Shown here in pieces: positions 44,758-53,733 of a stretch of 58,827 nt of DNA. Positions within the stretch are counted from its first letter, which is position 1. Each line of letters starts with the position of its first letter. Origin of the DNA: an uncultured Clostridia bacterium. Its GTDB lineage: Bacteria > Bacillota > Clostridia > Oscillospirales > JAAYOS01. The notes under the pieces were generated by a model. It saw nothing but the letters and a program-made list of their open reading frames with translations, was not told where the DNA came from and searched no databases. Position numbers and translations under genes: made by a program. The stretch is taken from contig CANQDU010000012.1 of the NCBI GenBank assembly GCA_947593925.1, positions 1 to 58,827 on the forward strand, in the 5' to 3' direction.

Positions 44758-45258
44758 ATGTTTCGTAAGATGAGAAGAAGCGCGCAGGAGCTCGGCCGCG
44801 AGGTCTGCGAGGAAGTGCTTTCGCGCGGGACGAGCGGCGTGCTCGCCGTCCTCGGCGACGAGGGGTATCCATACGCCGTTCCGCTGAGCTACGTATTCAC
44901 GGACGGGAAGCTGTACTTCCACTGCGCAAAGCAGGGGCACAAAACGGACGCGATCCGCGCGTACGACAAGGTGTCCTTCTGCGTCGTGGACAGGGACGAC
45001 GTGGTGTCGGAGGAGTACACGACCTACTTCCGCAGCGTGATAGTCTTCGGGCGCGCCCGCGTGCTCGAGGACGCGGCGGAGATCCGCGCGGCGCTCGAAA
45101 AGCTCGGGCGGAGGTACCACCCGTCGGACACTCCGGAGGGTCTCGCCGGTGCGATAGACCGCGAGCTCGCGGCCGTCGCCGTCATCGAACTCACGCCGGA
45201 GCATGTCACCGGCAAGGAGGCGCGGGAGCTCATGAAGCGCCGTAAGGAAGGCCGATAA
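44758..45258 (+). CDS. Pyridoxamine 5-phosphate oxidase family (NimA-like) protein
   Basis: A 166-residue split-barrel flavin-binding protein. The pattern TSGVLAVLGDEGYPYAVPLSYVF..LYFHCAKQGHKTDAI and SEEYTTYFRSVIVFGRA is typical of the family that includes NimA nitroimidazole reductases and small FMN-dependent oxidoreductases. Function cannot be refined from sequence. ATG 44758, preceded by AAAGAGGAGAA. Ends at a strong terminator. Confidence 0.87.
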   Translation: MFRKMRRSAQELGREVCEEVLSRGTSGVLAVLGDEGYPYAVPLSYVFTDGKLYFHCAKQGHKTDAIRAYDKVSFCVVDRDDVVSEEYTTYFRSVIVFGRARVLEDAAEIRAALEKLGRRYHPSDTPEGLAGAIDRELAAVAVIELTPEHVTGKEARELMKRRKEGR

Positions 45259-45265
45259 AGCGGTT

Positions 45266-45298
45266 CGGGGCGGTGCAAAAGCACCGCCCCGATTTTAT
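45266..45298. terminator. Bidirectional terminator
   Basis: CGGGGCGGTGC-AAAA-GCACCGCCCCG then ATTTTAT, between two convergent genes. Nearly identical to the hairpin at 53675. Confidence 0.85.
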
Positions 45299-45855
45299 CA
45301 GTCTACGTTTTCGCTTGCGCGCATGGCAAGTATCGTGCGCTCAAAGAGCGTGTCGAGATCCCAGCCGAGCATCTCCGCGCCGTCGCGTATCACGTCGCGG
45401 GAACAGCCGGCGGCAAACTTCTTGTCCTTGAACTTTTTCTTCAGCGACGAGACCTCGAGGTCGCTCACGCTCTTCGAGGGGCGCATCATTGCGGCCGCGC
45501 CGATAAGGCCGGTGAGCTCGTCGGTCGCGTACAGCACCTTCTCCATCTCGTGCTCCGGCTTGATATCGACGCACATGCCGTAGCCGTGGCTCGCGGTCGC
45601 GCGGACGACGCGCTCGTCTATCCCGAGCCCGCGCATTATTTCCTGACTCTTTACGCAGTGCTCCTCCGGCCAGCGCTCGAAGTCAAGGTCGTGCAGTATG
45701 CCGACCGTCTGCCAGAAGTCCGCCTCGTCTCCGTACCCGAGCTCGACCGCGAACCACCGCATCACGTCGCCCACTATCCGCGCGTGCTTTCTGTGAAATT
45801 CACCCTCGTTGTATTCCTCGACAAGGCGCAGAGCCTCCTCGGGAGTCGGTACCAT
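45298..45855 (-). CDS. HD domain protein
   Basis: A 185-residue putative phosphohydrolase. The metal motif is in GILHDLDFERWPEEH (HD, about 57-71), with other candidate ligands in RATASHGYG and YATDELTGL. Substrate unknown; relatives act on nucleotides or nucleotide messengers. ATG 45855 is preceded by GAGGTGAT; an ATG 45 nt upstream has no ribosome site. Confidence 0.87.
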   Translation of the reverse strand: MVPTPEEALRLVEEYNEGEFHRKHARIVGDVMRWFAVELGYGDEADFWQTVGILHDLDFERWPEEHCVKSQEIMRGLGIDERVVRATASHGYGMCVDIKPEHEMEKVLYATDELTGLIGAAAMMRPSKSVSDLEVSSLKKKFKDKKFAAGCSRDVIRDGAEMLGWDLDTLFERTILAMRASENVD

Positions 45856-45946
45856 AAATATCACCTCAAATTCCGGATTTGCGCCGCAGAGCGCATACAT
45901 ATTCCAAACTACTGAATTATATAACGCAAAGGCGAATGTGTCAAGA

Positions 45947-46155
45947 CCGCTGCTTTGCGGGCGGAGCCCCGCGTCCCTAAGTGAGGCAGAGCCTCACCGG
46001 TACTTTGCGGGGGCTGCGCCCCCGCGCCCCCTATGTGGGGCTTTGCAGCCCCACACTGTTTCGTAAAGAAAATGTTGGGCATTGTCCGCGAAGCGGACAA
46101 TGCTGGTGCGTGCTGTAGAATGTATCTATGCGGAAAAGGTTCGAGCACGCACTCG
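45947..46155. repeat. Hairpin-array repeat, family B, copy 3, with H1-H2 module
   Basis: Reverse-oriented palindromes GGCGGAGCCCCGC, GTGAGGCAGAGCCTCAC, GCGGGGGC..GCCCCCGC and GTGGGGC..GCCCCAC match 1-297 module by module. They are followed by the H1-H2 module at 46080-46152, which normally goes with family A, so this region joins the two families. Confidence 0.75.
46080..46152 (+). repeat. Two-hairpin module H1-H2, copy 4
   Basis: H1: CATTGTCCGC-GAA-GCGGACAATG (46080-46102). H2: GTGCGTGCT (46106-46114) pairs with AGCACGCAC (46144-46152) around a 29-nt loop. The H2 stem is unrelated in sequence to the other copies yet fully paired. Confidence 0.7.
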
Positions 46156-46539
46156 TTACATTTTTGCTTGTGCAAAAAGTAACCAAAAAGCACACAAAGG
46201 GGAGAAAACCAACGGTTTTCTCCCCTTTGTACCCCTCTTTCCTTAATCGGAAGGTTTCTGCCACGCAGGACACCCGTGCGTAGCTTAGTACAAGCGTCTA
46301 CGCTTATACTTTCGACTAGAACCGAAAGCTCCGTTTTCTCGGGAAAGCCTCTGCATTACGCTTATAGTGTGAGCGTAGGATCGGACTTTTATTTCTACTA
46401 CGCAGGAACTGTTCGATGTCGTCAAATTGAGTGGGAAAGTTTGATGGTCACCCCAGAAACTCACCCAGTCGGATGATGGATTTGTTGGATACAGGGTGTG
46501 CCCTGTTATGTGGATTGCGGTTGTGTGTCTGTATTGGGA
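46156..46539. other. Gene-free spacer with a strong palindrome
   Basis: It contains TTTTTGC-TTGT-GCAAAAA (about 46161-46178) and a perfect 15-bp palindrome AAAGGGGAGAAAACC-AAC-GGTTTTCTCCCCTTT (46196-46228) that looks like a terminator. The rest has lower GC than the flanks, no credible frame and nothing recognised. Confidence 0.55.
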
Positions 46540-46870
46540 GAGGGATTTTTAAGGGAGAGGGCTTTGCCCTCTCCCTTAAGCGCGCTTTTTGGATACTTTT
46601 TGCGCGAGCAAAAAGTATCGCAGGGGTGCGGGGCGGCACAGCCCCGCCGGGGGTGCGGGGGCAGCGCCCCCGCAAGGTGTCGGTAGAGCTCTGCTCTACC
46701 AAGGACGCGGGGTTTCGCCCCGCGAATGCTCGCGGGGCTTCCCCGCTAGAGTGTGCGGGGCGGCACAGCCCCGCAATGGTGTCGGAACCGCCAGGTTCCG
46801 CATAATCCCTCGAAGTTTTACTTCGTAAAATAAAGAGGTCGCGGGCTCTGCCCGCTGATTTAGCTTTGCC
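46540..46870 (+). repeat. Hairpin-array repeat, family B, copy 4
   Basis: It starts with an AAGGGAGAGGGC..GCCCTCTCCCTT palindrome and TTTTTGCGCGAGCAAAAAG, then repeats the order seen at 1-297: GCGGGGC..GCCCCGC, GCGGGGGC..GCCCCCGC, GGTAGAGC..GCTCTACC and CGGGG stems. Base changes relative to copy 1 are often compensated on the other arm. It ends a few bp before the MATE stop. Confidence 0.75.
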
Positions 46871-46878
46871 CCGCAAAG

Positions 46879-48237
46879 TTATATGACTTTGAAGTTCTTC
46901 CACTTTCCCGAGCGCTGGCGGTATATGAACAGCACCGCGCGGATCACCCAGTCGCAGCACATCGCGAGCGCGACGCCGATGACCTGCCAGTCAAAGACTA
47001 TGCAGAAGAGGTAGGAGAGCGCGAACCGTCCGACTATCGTGGAGAATATCGTAACGTACATCGTGTACTTCACGTCGCCCGCGGCGCGGAGCCCGTTGCT
47101 GAAGCCGCCGGAGAACGGGAACACAAACGCATTGAACACGTTGTGTATCAGCACGAGAATGAGCACGAGGTGCTGCGTCTCCGGCTTGAGCGCCGAGAGC
47201 GCGCACACTATCGGCGTAATGGCAAAGGAGACGGCGTTCCACGCGGTAGATATGAGTATCGTCCATTTGGTGAGCTTCTTGAAGTAGAAGTCGGCGGCGT
47301 CGGTATCGCCCGCGCCCATGCAGCGTCCGATGACGGTTATGTACGCCGTGCCCATCGAGTTCGAGGCGGAGGCGGAGAGCGACCAGAGCGTCTGCGCGAC
47401 GCCGTTCGCGGCTATCTGGCTCGTACCGAAAAGCGCGACGATGCTCGTGAGCGCGACCTTCACAAGCTGGAAGACGCCGTTCTCGGCACTGTTCGGTATG
47501 GCGATGCGAAGTATGTTTTTCAGCATGTTAGCATCCCACGCGAATATCGAGCGGAGGCGGTAATGCACCGGCCGCTTCCCCCGGAAGCAGAGCACAGTGA
47601 CCGTGACGGCGGAGAAGCAGTGCGCTATGAGCGACGGATACGCCACGCCCGCGACGCCCGCGTGCAGCAGAAACACGCCGATGAGGTTGCCGGAGACGTT
47701 TATCACGTTTGCGGCAAAGGAGATGTACATCGTCACGTTCGTGCGCCCCATGCTTCGGTAGACCGCCGCGCCCGCGTTGTATATCGCGATCGCCGGGTAG
47801 GAGAAGGCGAGGATGCGGCTGTAGGTCATGCAGGCGTCCATGACGTCCGGCTCGACCTGTCCGAACAGGAGCCCGAATATCGCGCGGCGTCCGAGCAGTA
47901 CGGCCGCGCCCATCGCCGCCGAAAAGAGTGCGGAGAACATCAGGAGCTGGCTTGCCGAGACGCAGGCGAGGTCGTTCTCTCCCCTTCCGATGTACTGGCT
48001 TATCACGACCGCCCCGCCGCCCGCAAGCGCGGTGAAAACGTATATGAATATCGTGTTGAACTGGTTTACGAGCGCGACGCCGGATACCGCCGCCTCCCCG
48101 GCGTAGCTTATTATCAGCGTGTCCGCTATACCGACGAGCATAACAAGCAGCTGCTCGAGGAGCAGCGGGATTATCATATTGCGCAGGTCGCGGTTCGTGA
48201 ACAGCTCGCCCGTATTCGCGGCGGTGCGGATACCCAT
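46879..48237 (-). CDS. MATE family efflux transporter
   Basis: A 452-residue multidrug/toxin exporter with about 12 membrane segments in two homologous halves, driven by Na+ or H+. The start (LFTNRDLRNMIIPLLLEQLLVMLVGIADTLIIS) and the mid GTSQIAANGVAQTLWS repeat are typical of the DinF/NorM group found in gut Clostridia. Substrate unknown. ATG 48237. Monocistronic on the minus strand, ending next to a family B repeat. Confidence 0.93.
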   Translation of the reverse strand: MGIRTAANTGELFTNRDLRNMIIPLLLEQLLVMLVGIADTLIISYAGEAAVSGVALVNQFNTIFIYVFTALAGGGAVVISQYIGRGENDLACVSASQLLMFSALFSAAMGAAVLLGRRAIFGLLFGQVEPDVMDACMTYSRILAFSYPAIAIYNAGAAVYRSMGRTNVTMYISFAANVINVSGNLIGVFLLHAGVAGVAYPSLIAHCFSAVTVTVLCFRGKRPVHYRLRSIFAWDANMLKNILRIAIPNSAENGVFQLVKVALTSIVALFGTSQIAANGVAQTLWSLSASASNSMGTAYITVIGRCMGAGDTDAADFYFKKLTKWTILISTAWNAVSFAITPIVCALSALKPETQHLVLILVLIHNVFNAFVFPFSGGFSNGLRAAGDVKYTMYVTIFSTIVGRFALSYLFCIVFDWQVIGVALAMCCDWVIRAVLFIYRQRSGKWKNFKVI

Positions 48238-48372
48238 GACTTCAGCCTCCGTCGGAGCGCGCGGTGCGGAGTCTGTCCGCGCCGCGCGTACATTATAAAA
48301 GTGTTTTTTCGGCGGCTCGCCGCAAAATCGCTACGGCAAACGGAAGCGCCGTAAACGCTTTGCTCCTATCGG

Positions 48373-48963
48373 TTATAACAGCTCCGCCTGTTCGAGGCGG
48401 CGGCGTATCGTCCCGCAGACAGTCGCGGCGACCACGATCTTTACTATGTCGAACGGTATGAACGGCGTGACGCAGACGGCTATCGCGTGACCAAGCGCCG
48501 AGCCGCTCTGCACGCAGAACCACGCCGTCCCGAAGACGTACAGCACGGCGGTGCCGAGCATCATCCCAAGGATCTGCACCGCCGCCGAGATGACGGCGAG
48601 CTTCCCTCCCCTGCCCGCGAAGCGGCGCGCCGCCGCGTCTATGACGGCGCCGCTCACGAGGGCCATCGGCAGGTAGCCCATGAGGTAGCCGCCGGTCGGG
48701 CCGAAGAGCCGTCCCGCGCCGCCCATGAAGCCGGTAAAGACCGGCAGCCCCACAAGTCCGAGGAGCAGGTACACGAGCGTCGAAAGCGAGCCGAGACGCC
48801 ACCCGAGCAGCGTAACCGACATATATATCCCGAGCGTACCGAGCGAGATCGGGACCGGGCCTATCGGCACGGATACCGGGCCGAGCAGGCAGCAGACGGC
48901 GGCCATGACAGCGCAGGCGGTGAGCCGCCGCGTTCTGGATGCGTTTTTTGTGAGAGCGGACAT
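48373..48963 (-). CDS. bioY: Biotin transporter BioY
   Basis: A 196-residue biotin-specific S component of an ECF importer, with six hydrophobic segments. Hallmarks are VPIGPVPISLGTLGIYMS near the N-terminus and LVGLPVFTGFMGGAGRLFGPTGGYLMGY, the conserved BioY loop that binds biotin. EcfA/EcfT are not nearby. ATG 48963, with GGAGG 8 nt upstream; the ATG at 48978 overlaps that ribosome site and is rejected. Confidence 0.95.
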   Translation of the reverse strand: MSALTKNASRTRRLTACAVMAAVCCLLGPVSVPIGPVPISLGTLGIYMSVTLLGWRLGSLSTLVYLLLGLVGLPVFTGFMGGAGRLFGPTGGYLMGYLPMALVSGAVIDAAARRFAGRGGKLAVISAAVQILGMMLGTAVLYVFGTAWFCVQSGSALGHAIAVCVTPFIPFDIVKIVVAATVCGTIRRRLEQAELL

Positions 48964-48985
48964 TGCAATATCCTCCATTCATCGA

Positions 48986-49015
48986 ATACGGCGGGGCGAT
49001 TTCGCCCCGCCGTAT
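48986..49015. other. Hairpin between the Ca2+ ATPase gene and bioY
   Basis: ATACGGCGGGGCGA pairs with TCGCCCCGCCGTAT around a 2-nt loop. On the minus strand it follows the ATPase stop and precedes bioY. There is no T-run, so it may attenuate rather than terminate. Confidence 0.45.
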
Positions 49016-49065
49016 CATTATAATCTATTCGGAAACTGCTGTCAAAGAAAGACTGCTGTCAAACC

Positions 49066-51714
49066 TCAGCCGCGGTGACCGATGCCGAGCCGCCGCTTGA
49101 GTATCTTCACGAGCTCCACGACCGGGATGAGCGCTATCGAAAGTCCGAACACCGCCGCCCACTCTCCGAGGCTGAGCGCCTGGAGGTGGAATATCGCGTT
49201 GAGGCCGGGAACCATGGTGATAAGCACGGTGAGCACCACCGAGAGGACGATTGCTCCCCACGCGAAGCGGTTACCGAAGAAGCCTATCTTGAAGAGGCTT
49301 CCCGAGAGACTGCGGACGTTCAGCGAGTGGAACATCTGCGAGAGCGTGAGGGTGCAGAACGCCATCGTCGTCGCGGTCTCGGGGGAGTGCGCGCGCCCGA
49401 TGAAGTAGGCGATAAGCGTCATCGCCGTGAGGAAGAGGCCCTGATAAGCGACGCTTATGCCGACGCCGCCGGAGAACACTCCCTCGTCCGCACTGCGCGG
49501 CGGGGTGTTCATCGAGTCCGGCTCCGCCGGCTCGATGCCGAGCGCGAGCGCGGGGAAGGTGTCGCTGACAAGGTTTATCCAGAGTATCTGGACGGTGTGC
49601 AGAAGCGAGAAACCGGAGAGCGTCGCTACAAGCACGCTCAGCACTTCCGCGAGATTGCAGCCGAGCAGGAACTGGACGCACTTACGCATATTCGCATATA
49701 TCTTGCGTCCCTCTTCGACGGCGACGATTATCGTGGCAAAGTTGTCGTCGGTGAGGACCATGTCCGCTACGTTCTTTGTAACATCGGTGCCGGTTATTCC
49801 CATGCCGACGCCGATGTCCGCGCGGGAGAGCGCGGGCGCGTCGTTGACGCCGTCGCCCGTCATGGCGCAGACCTTGCCGCGCGACTGCCAGGCCTCAACT
49901 ATCCTGACCTTGTGCTCCGGGCTCACGCGCGCGTAGACCGAGTAGCGCTCGACCGTCGCCTTGAACTCCTCGTCGCTTATCCTGTCGAGCTCCGCGCCGG
50001 TGAGGGCAAGCTGCCCTTCGCGGAGAATGCCGAGCTCGCGCGCTATCGCGACGGCGGTGGTCTTGTGGTCGCCGGTTATCATTATCGGACGGACGCCGGC
50101 GCGGCGGCAGACCTCGACCGCGTCCTTCACCTCGGGACGCGCTGGGTCTATCATGCCGTACATACCGAGGAACACGAGCCCGTACTCTCCGAGCTCGTTC
50201 GAGGCGGGCACGTCCTCGCGGAGCTCCATCGCGGCGGCGAGGACGCGCAGAGCCTCCCCCGCCATCTGATCGTTCATGCCGCGTATGAGGGCGCGGGTCT
50301 CGTCGTCCATATCCGCGATGCCGTTCTCGGTGAGGATGCGGTCGCAGCGGTCGAGCAGTACGTCCGGCGCGCCCTTAGTGTACTGGATGAACTGCCCGTG
50401 CGTCGCGTGGAACGTGGTCATCAGCTTGCGCTCCGAGTCGAACGGGTACTCTCCCGAGCGCGGGGCGGCGGCGAGCTTCTTGTCCACGGGGTAACCGAGC
50501 TTGTCGGCAAAAGCCACGAGCGCGGTCTCGGTCGGGTCGCCGACAAGGCCCTCGGGGGAACGGTGCGTGTCGTTGCAGAAGGCCATCGCCTCGACAAGGC
50601 GCTCTACAACAAGCCCCGCCGATATCCCTTCCGCCTCATGCAGCCCCGCCGCCGTCGCGACCTTCACGACGGTCATGCGGTTCTGGGTGAGCGTTCCGGT
50701 CTTGTCCGAGCAGATTATCTGCGTGCATCCGAGCGTCTCGACAGCCGGGAGCTTGCGGATTATCGCGCCACGGTCGGCCATCCGCTCGACGCCGAGCGCC
50801 ATGACTATCGTGACGACCGCCGGAAGTCCCTCCGGTATCGCCGCCACCGCAAGCGACACCGAGAGCAGGAACGCGTCTATCGCGGAGACGGCGCTTAATA
50901 CGCCGGAGCGCCAGTCGCGTATAAGCGTCGCCGCCATTATGACGACGCATATCGCGAGGACGAGGACGGTGAGCACCTTCGAGAGCTCGGCGAGCTTCTT
51001 CTGTATCGGCGTCTGCTTCTCCTCCGCCGCGAGGAGCGAGCCGGCTATGTGACCCATCTGGGTATTCATGCCGGTCGCGACGACGACGCCCGCTCCGCGT
51101 CCGTAGACGACCGAGGTGCCGTTGTACGCCATGTTCACCCTGTCGCCGAGGACGGCGGATGCGTCCACACGCGCCGAGGCGTCCTTCTCCGCGGGGACGC
51201 TCTCACCGGTGAGCGCGGCCTCCTCTATCTTCAGCGACGCAGACTCGATGAGCCGCAGGTCGGCCGCGACGCAGTCGCCCGCCTCGAGCTCCACTATGTC
51301 GCCCGGGACTATCCGCTCCACCGGGAGCAGGACGGTCGTTCCGTCGCGGCGGACCTTCGCCGTCGAGCTCGTCATGCTCTTGAGAGCGGCTATCGCCGCG
51401 TCCGCCTTACCCTCCTGGACGATGCCCATGACGGTGTTCAGCGCGACGACGGCAAAGATTATCAGCATATCCACCCACTCGCCGAAGGCTCCGCTTATTG
51501 CGCCCGCGACGATGAGGACGATTATCATCGGGTTCTTCAACTGCTCGATGATGCGCGAGAAGAGGGACTTCTTCTTCCCCTCCTCGAGCCGGTTCTCGCC
51601 GTACCGGGCGAGGCGTCCGTCCGCCTCGGAGGTGTCAAGCCCGCGCGGAGAGGACTTCTCCGCCGCAAGCGCCTCTGAGGCGTCCAGAGAATGAAAGTTA
51701 GTTGTGGTGTCCAT
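49066..51714 (-). CDS. P-type Ca2+-transporting ATPase (type II)
   Basis: An 882-residue calcium pump. In order: the cation N-domain, TM1-2, actuator TGES, TM4 with AAIPEGLPA (Ca2+ ligand Glu), phosphorylation DKTGT (Asp in CSDKTGTLT), nucleotide-binding domain, GDGVNDAPAL, then TM5 CNLAEVLSV and TM6 WINLVSDTFPALALG. Asn and Glu in TM5 and Asn, Ser and Asp in TM6 fit the SERCA/PMR1 Ca2+ sites. No C-terminal calmodulin-type tail. ATG 51714, GGAGC upstream. Probably exports Ca2+ (or Mn2+). Confidence 0.94.
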   Translation of the reverse strand: MDTTTNFHSLDASEALAAEKSSPRGLDTSEADGRLARYGENRLEEGKKKSLFSRIIEQLKNPMIIVLIVAGAISGAFGEWVDMLIIFAVVALNTVMGIVQEGKADAAIAALKSMTSSTAKVRRDGTTVLLPVERIVPGDIVELEAGDCVAADLRLIESASLKIEEAALTGESVPAEKDASARVDASAVLGDRVNMAYNGTSVVYGRGAGVVVATGMNTQMGHIAGSLLAAEEKQTPIQKKLAELSKVLTVLVLAICVVIMAATLIRDWRSGVLSAVSAIDAFLLSVSLAVAAIPEGLPAVVTIVMALGVERMADRGAIIRKLPAVETLGCTQIICSDKTGTLTQNRMTVVKVATAAGLHEAEGISAGLVVERLVEAMAFCNDTHRSPEGLVGDPTETALVAFADKLGYPVDKKLAAAPRSGEYPFDSERKLMTTFHATHGQFIQYTKGAPDVLLDRCDRILTENGIADMDDETRALIRGMNDQMAGEALRVLAAAMELREDVPASNELGEYGLVFLGMYGMIDPARPEVKDAVEVCRRAGVRPIMITGDHKTTAVAIARELGILREGQLALTGAELDRISDEEFKATVERYSVYARVSPEHKVRIVEAWQSRGKVCAMTGDGVNDAPALSRADIGVGMGITGTDVTKNVADMVLTDDNFATIIVAVEEGRKIYANMRKCVQFLLGCNLAEVLSVLVATLSGFSLLHTVQILWINLVSDTFPALALGIEPAEPDSMNTPPRSADEGVFSGGVGISVAYQGLFLTAMTLIAYFIGRAHSPETATTMAFCTLTLSQMFHSLNVRSLSGSLFKIGFFGNRFAWGAIVLSVVLTVLITMVPGLNAIFHLQALSLGEWAAVFGLSIALIPVVELVKILKRRLGIGHRG

Positions 51715-51947
51715 GTACGCAGCTCCTTATACATTATAATATCGGGGATATCCGAACCTCACCGCGCCGCGGGATAGCGGCTCGGTGAGGTGATTGTTAC
51801 AAAAACCGTAACAGAACGGCGCTCACTCCGCCGCGCCGGCGCGCGGCTCCGAGGCTCCTTTGCACATACGGATTGTGGAAAATATTGTGGAAAAGCGGGA
51901 TATTCCGCGAAATCCGGCGGCCTGAAGAAAAATTTATGCGGTAATGC

Positions 51948-51976
51948 TTGACATTATGTGAAATGTGGGGTATTAT
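51948..51976 (+). promoter_or_regulatory. Promoter of the M23 hydrolase gene
   Basis: TTGACA (51948-51953), 17 nt, TATTAT (51971-51976). A weaker alternative, TTGAGC (52023-52028) with GATAAA 18 nt later, lies after the WalR-box array. Confidence 0.7.
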
Positions 51977-51981
51977 ATTTT

Positions 51982-52019
51982 TGTAACCGTTTTGTAACTG
52001 TTTTGATACTGTTTGTAAC
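51982..52019 (+). promoter_or_regulatory. Array of four WalR-like half-sites
   Basis: TGTAAC (51982), TGTAAC (51993), TGATAC (52004) and TGTAAC (52014), at 11, 11 and 10-bp intervals. The first two form TGTAAC-CGTTT-TGTAAC, an exact fit to the WalR box TGTWAH-N5-TGTWAH. It lies at or just after the start point of the TTGACA promoter (suggesting repression) or just upstream of the alternative promoter (suggesting activation). Confidence 0.65.
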
Positions 52020-52103
52020 TTTTTGAGCTTTGTGTCATAAAACAGAGATAAATCTCTCGTAAACGGGAGAAAATGACGCGGGCTGGCACAAAAGGAGAAA
52101 ATT

Positions 52104-53660
52104 ATGGTCGAGAGAATTATACATCAGGACGCGGAAAATTTCAATACCGTATCCGCCCCCGATGGAAAAGAAAATAGAGAAATATCGAGAAAGAACCGCG
52201 CGGCGGCTCGTCCGCTCCGCGCCGTCGGCATGAAGGCCCGCGCGGCGGCGGCTGTCGTCCGCGAGAAGGCCGTGTCCGTCGGCGGGGCGCTTCGCCGCGC
52301 CGCGTTCCGCACCGTCTCCGCCGTTTCCGGCGGCGGCCGGCGTGAGACCCTTCCGCGCACGGCGGGCGTCGCGGTGCTGTTCGCGGCGGTGGCGCTCGTC
52401 GTCACCGGCGCGTTCGTCGGCGTCGGCCTCGAGGTGCTCGTGGACGGGGAGCCGGTCGGCTACGTCCGCGACCGCGAGCAGTTCAACGAAGTCATAGAGA
52501 GCGTCGAGGCAAAGGCCGGCGCGATACTCGGCAGGCCCTACTTCCTCGATACCGACGTCACCTATCGGCTCGACCTCTTTGCCAAGGATGGCGGCGAACT
52601 CGACACCGCGTCGGTCGAACGCGCCCTCTTCGGCGACATCGACGAGATAAGCCAGCTCTACGTCATGACGGTGGACGGCAAGATCATCGGCGCCAACGAG
52701 GACGGCGAAGCCCTCGAGAAGATGGCCGCCGACGTGCTCGCCTCCGCCAAAGCGTCCGCGCGGGGCGCGGACAGCGTCGAGCTGCTTGAGAACATCGGCA
52801 TCACCCTCCAGTATACCGCAAGCGAGAACCGCCGGTCGCTCGACGAGATAAGCGACATCATTCACTCCAACTCGGTCGAGACCATGACCTACACCGTGCA
52901 GGAGGGCGACCTGTGGAGCGACATCGCCGCCCGCCACGGCATGAGCGAGGACACGCTCGCCGCGATGAACCCGGACGTTGACCCCGCCGCGATACTCGCG
53001 GGCGACGAGATAGTCATTAGCGAGGCTGTCCCGCTGATGAGCGTCCGCAGCACCGAGATAGTGAGCGAGGATGTGACAATAGAGCACGGCACCCAGTACG
53101 TCTACTCCTCCTCCTACTGGTCGGGCGACAGCATCGTCACCAAGCGCGGCGTTGACGGACTCAGGCGCGTCACGAGCGAGATAGTGAGCATAGACGGCAA
53201 GGTCCGCGAGAAGAATGTCATAAACGAAGAAGTCCTCACCGAGCCGGAGGATGAGGTCATCACCCTCGGCACCCGCAACTTTATCCTCCCGTTCCCCGGC
53301 TACAAGATGATCTCGAGCTCCTTTGGCTGGCGCACCCTGCGCGGCAGGCCGAACAATCACACCGGCATCGACTTCGCGGGAGCTTACGGCGGCCGCGTTC
53401 AGGCCAGCTACTCCGGCACGGTCGTCTTTGCCGGCTGGAAGGGCAGCTACGGCAAGTGCGTCATCATCGACCACGGCTCCGGCTACCAGACCCTTTACGG
53501 ACACAACAGCCGCCTCGCCGTCAGCGTCGGCGACTACGTCTCGCAGGGGCAGACGATAGCCTACGTCGGTATGACCGGCAACACGACCGGTCCGCACTGC
53601 CACTTTGAGATTCGGATAAACGGCGTTCAGGTCAACCCGGCAAAGTACCTCTGGCGGTAA
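52104..53660 (+). CDS. M23 peptidoglycan endopeptidase with LysM and G5 domains
   Basis: A 518-residue cell-wall hydrolase. A long basic cytoplasmic N-terminus (1-85) precedes one membrane helix (about 88-110). An extracytoplasmic helical domain (110-255) follows, then LysM (TYTVQEGDLWSDIAARHGM, about 262-310), a G5 domain (about 312-390) and the M23 peptidase with HTGIDFAG and HCHFEIRING zinc motifs. It should cut peptide cross-bridges near the membrane. AAAGGAG lies upstream of ATG 52104. The TGTAAC array makes it a candidate WalR target. Confidence 0.93.
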   Translation: MVERIIHQDAENFNTVSAPDGKENREISRKNRAAARPLRAVGMKARAAAAVVREKAVSVGGALRRAAFRTVSAVSGGGRRETLPRTAGVAVLFAAVALVVTGAFVGVGLEVLVDGEPVGYVRDREQFNEVIESVEAKAGAILGRPYFLDTDVTYRLDLFAKDGGELDTASVERALFGDIDEISQLYVMTVDGKIIGANEDGEALEKMAADVLASAKASARGADSVELLENIGITLQYTASENRRSLDEISDIIHSNSVETMTYTVQEGDLWSDIAARHGMSEDTLAAMNPDVDPAAILAGDEIVISEAVPLMSVRSTEIVSEDVTIEHGTQYVYSSSYWSGDSIVTKRGVDGLRRVTSEIVSIDGKVREKNVINEEVLTEPEDEVITLGTRNFILPFPGYKMISSSFGWRTLRGRPNNHTGIDFAGAYGGRVQASYSGTVVFAGWKGSYGKCVIIDHGSGYQTLYGHNSRLAVSVGDYVSQGQTIAYVGMTGNTTGPHCHFEIRINGVQVNPAKYLWR

Positions 53661-53674
53661 GACAAAATATCGTT

Positions 53675-53709
53675 CGGGGCGGTGCAGATGCACCGCCCCG
53701 ATTTTATTT
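53675..53709. terminator. Bidirectional terminator after the M23 gene
   Basis: CGGGGCGGTGCA-GA-TGCACCGCCCCG then ATTTTATTT, between convergent genes. Confidence 0.85.
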
Positions 53710-53733
53710 GCCCGCGCGATTTCCCATGAGGGC

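Larger units (their letters stand above)
51715..52103. other. Divergent control region between the Ca2+ ATPase and M23 genes
   Basis: Near the ATPase there is a hairpin CCTCACCG..CGGTGAGG with an inner GCCGC/GCGGC (about 51758-51793) and a TATAAT-like box close to the start codon. The right side holds the M23 promoter, the WalR-box array and a small TCTC..GAGA hairpin before the start. Confidence 0.6.

Noticed and set aside
51796..51815. WalR box upstream of the Ca2+ ATPase (TGTTAC with TGTAAC on the minus strand)
   Set aside because: The half-sites are separated by 6 nt rather than 5, and no promoter is aligned with them; too weak to claim.
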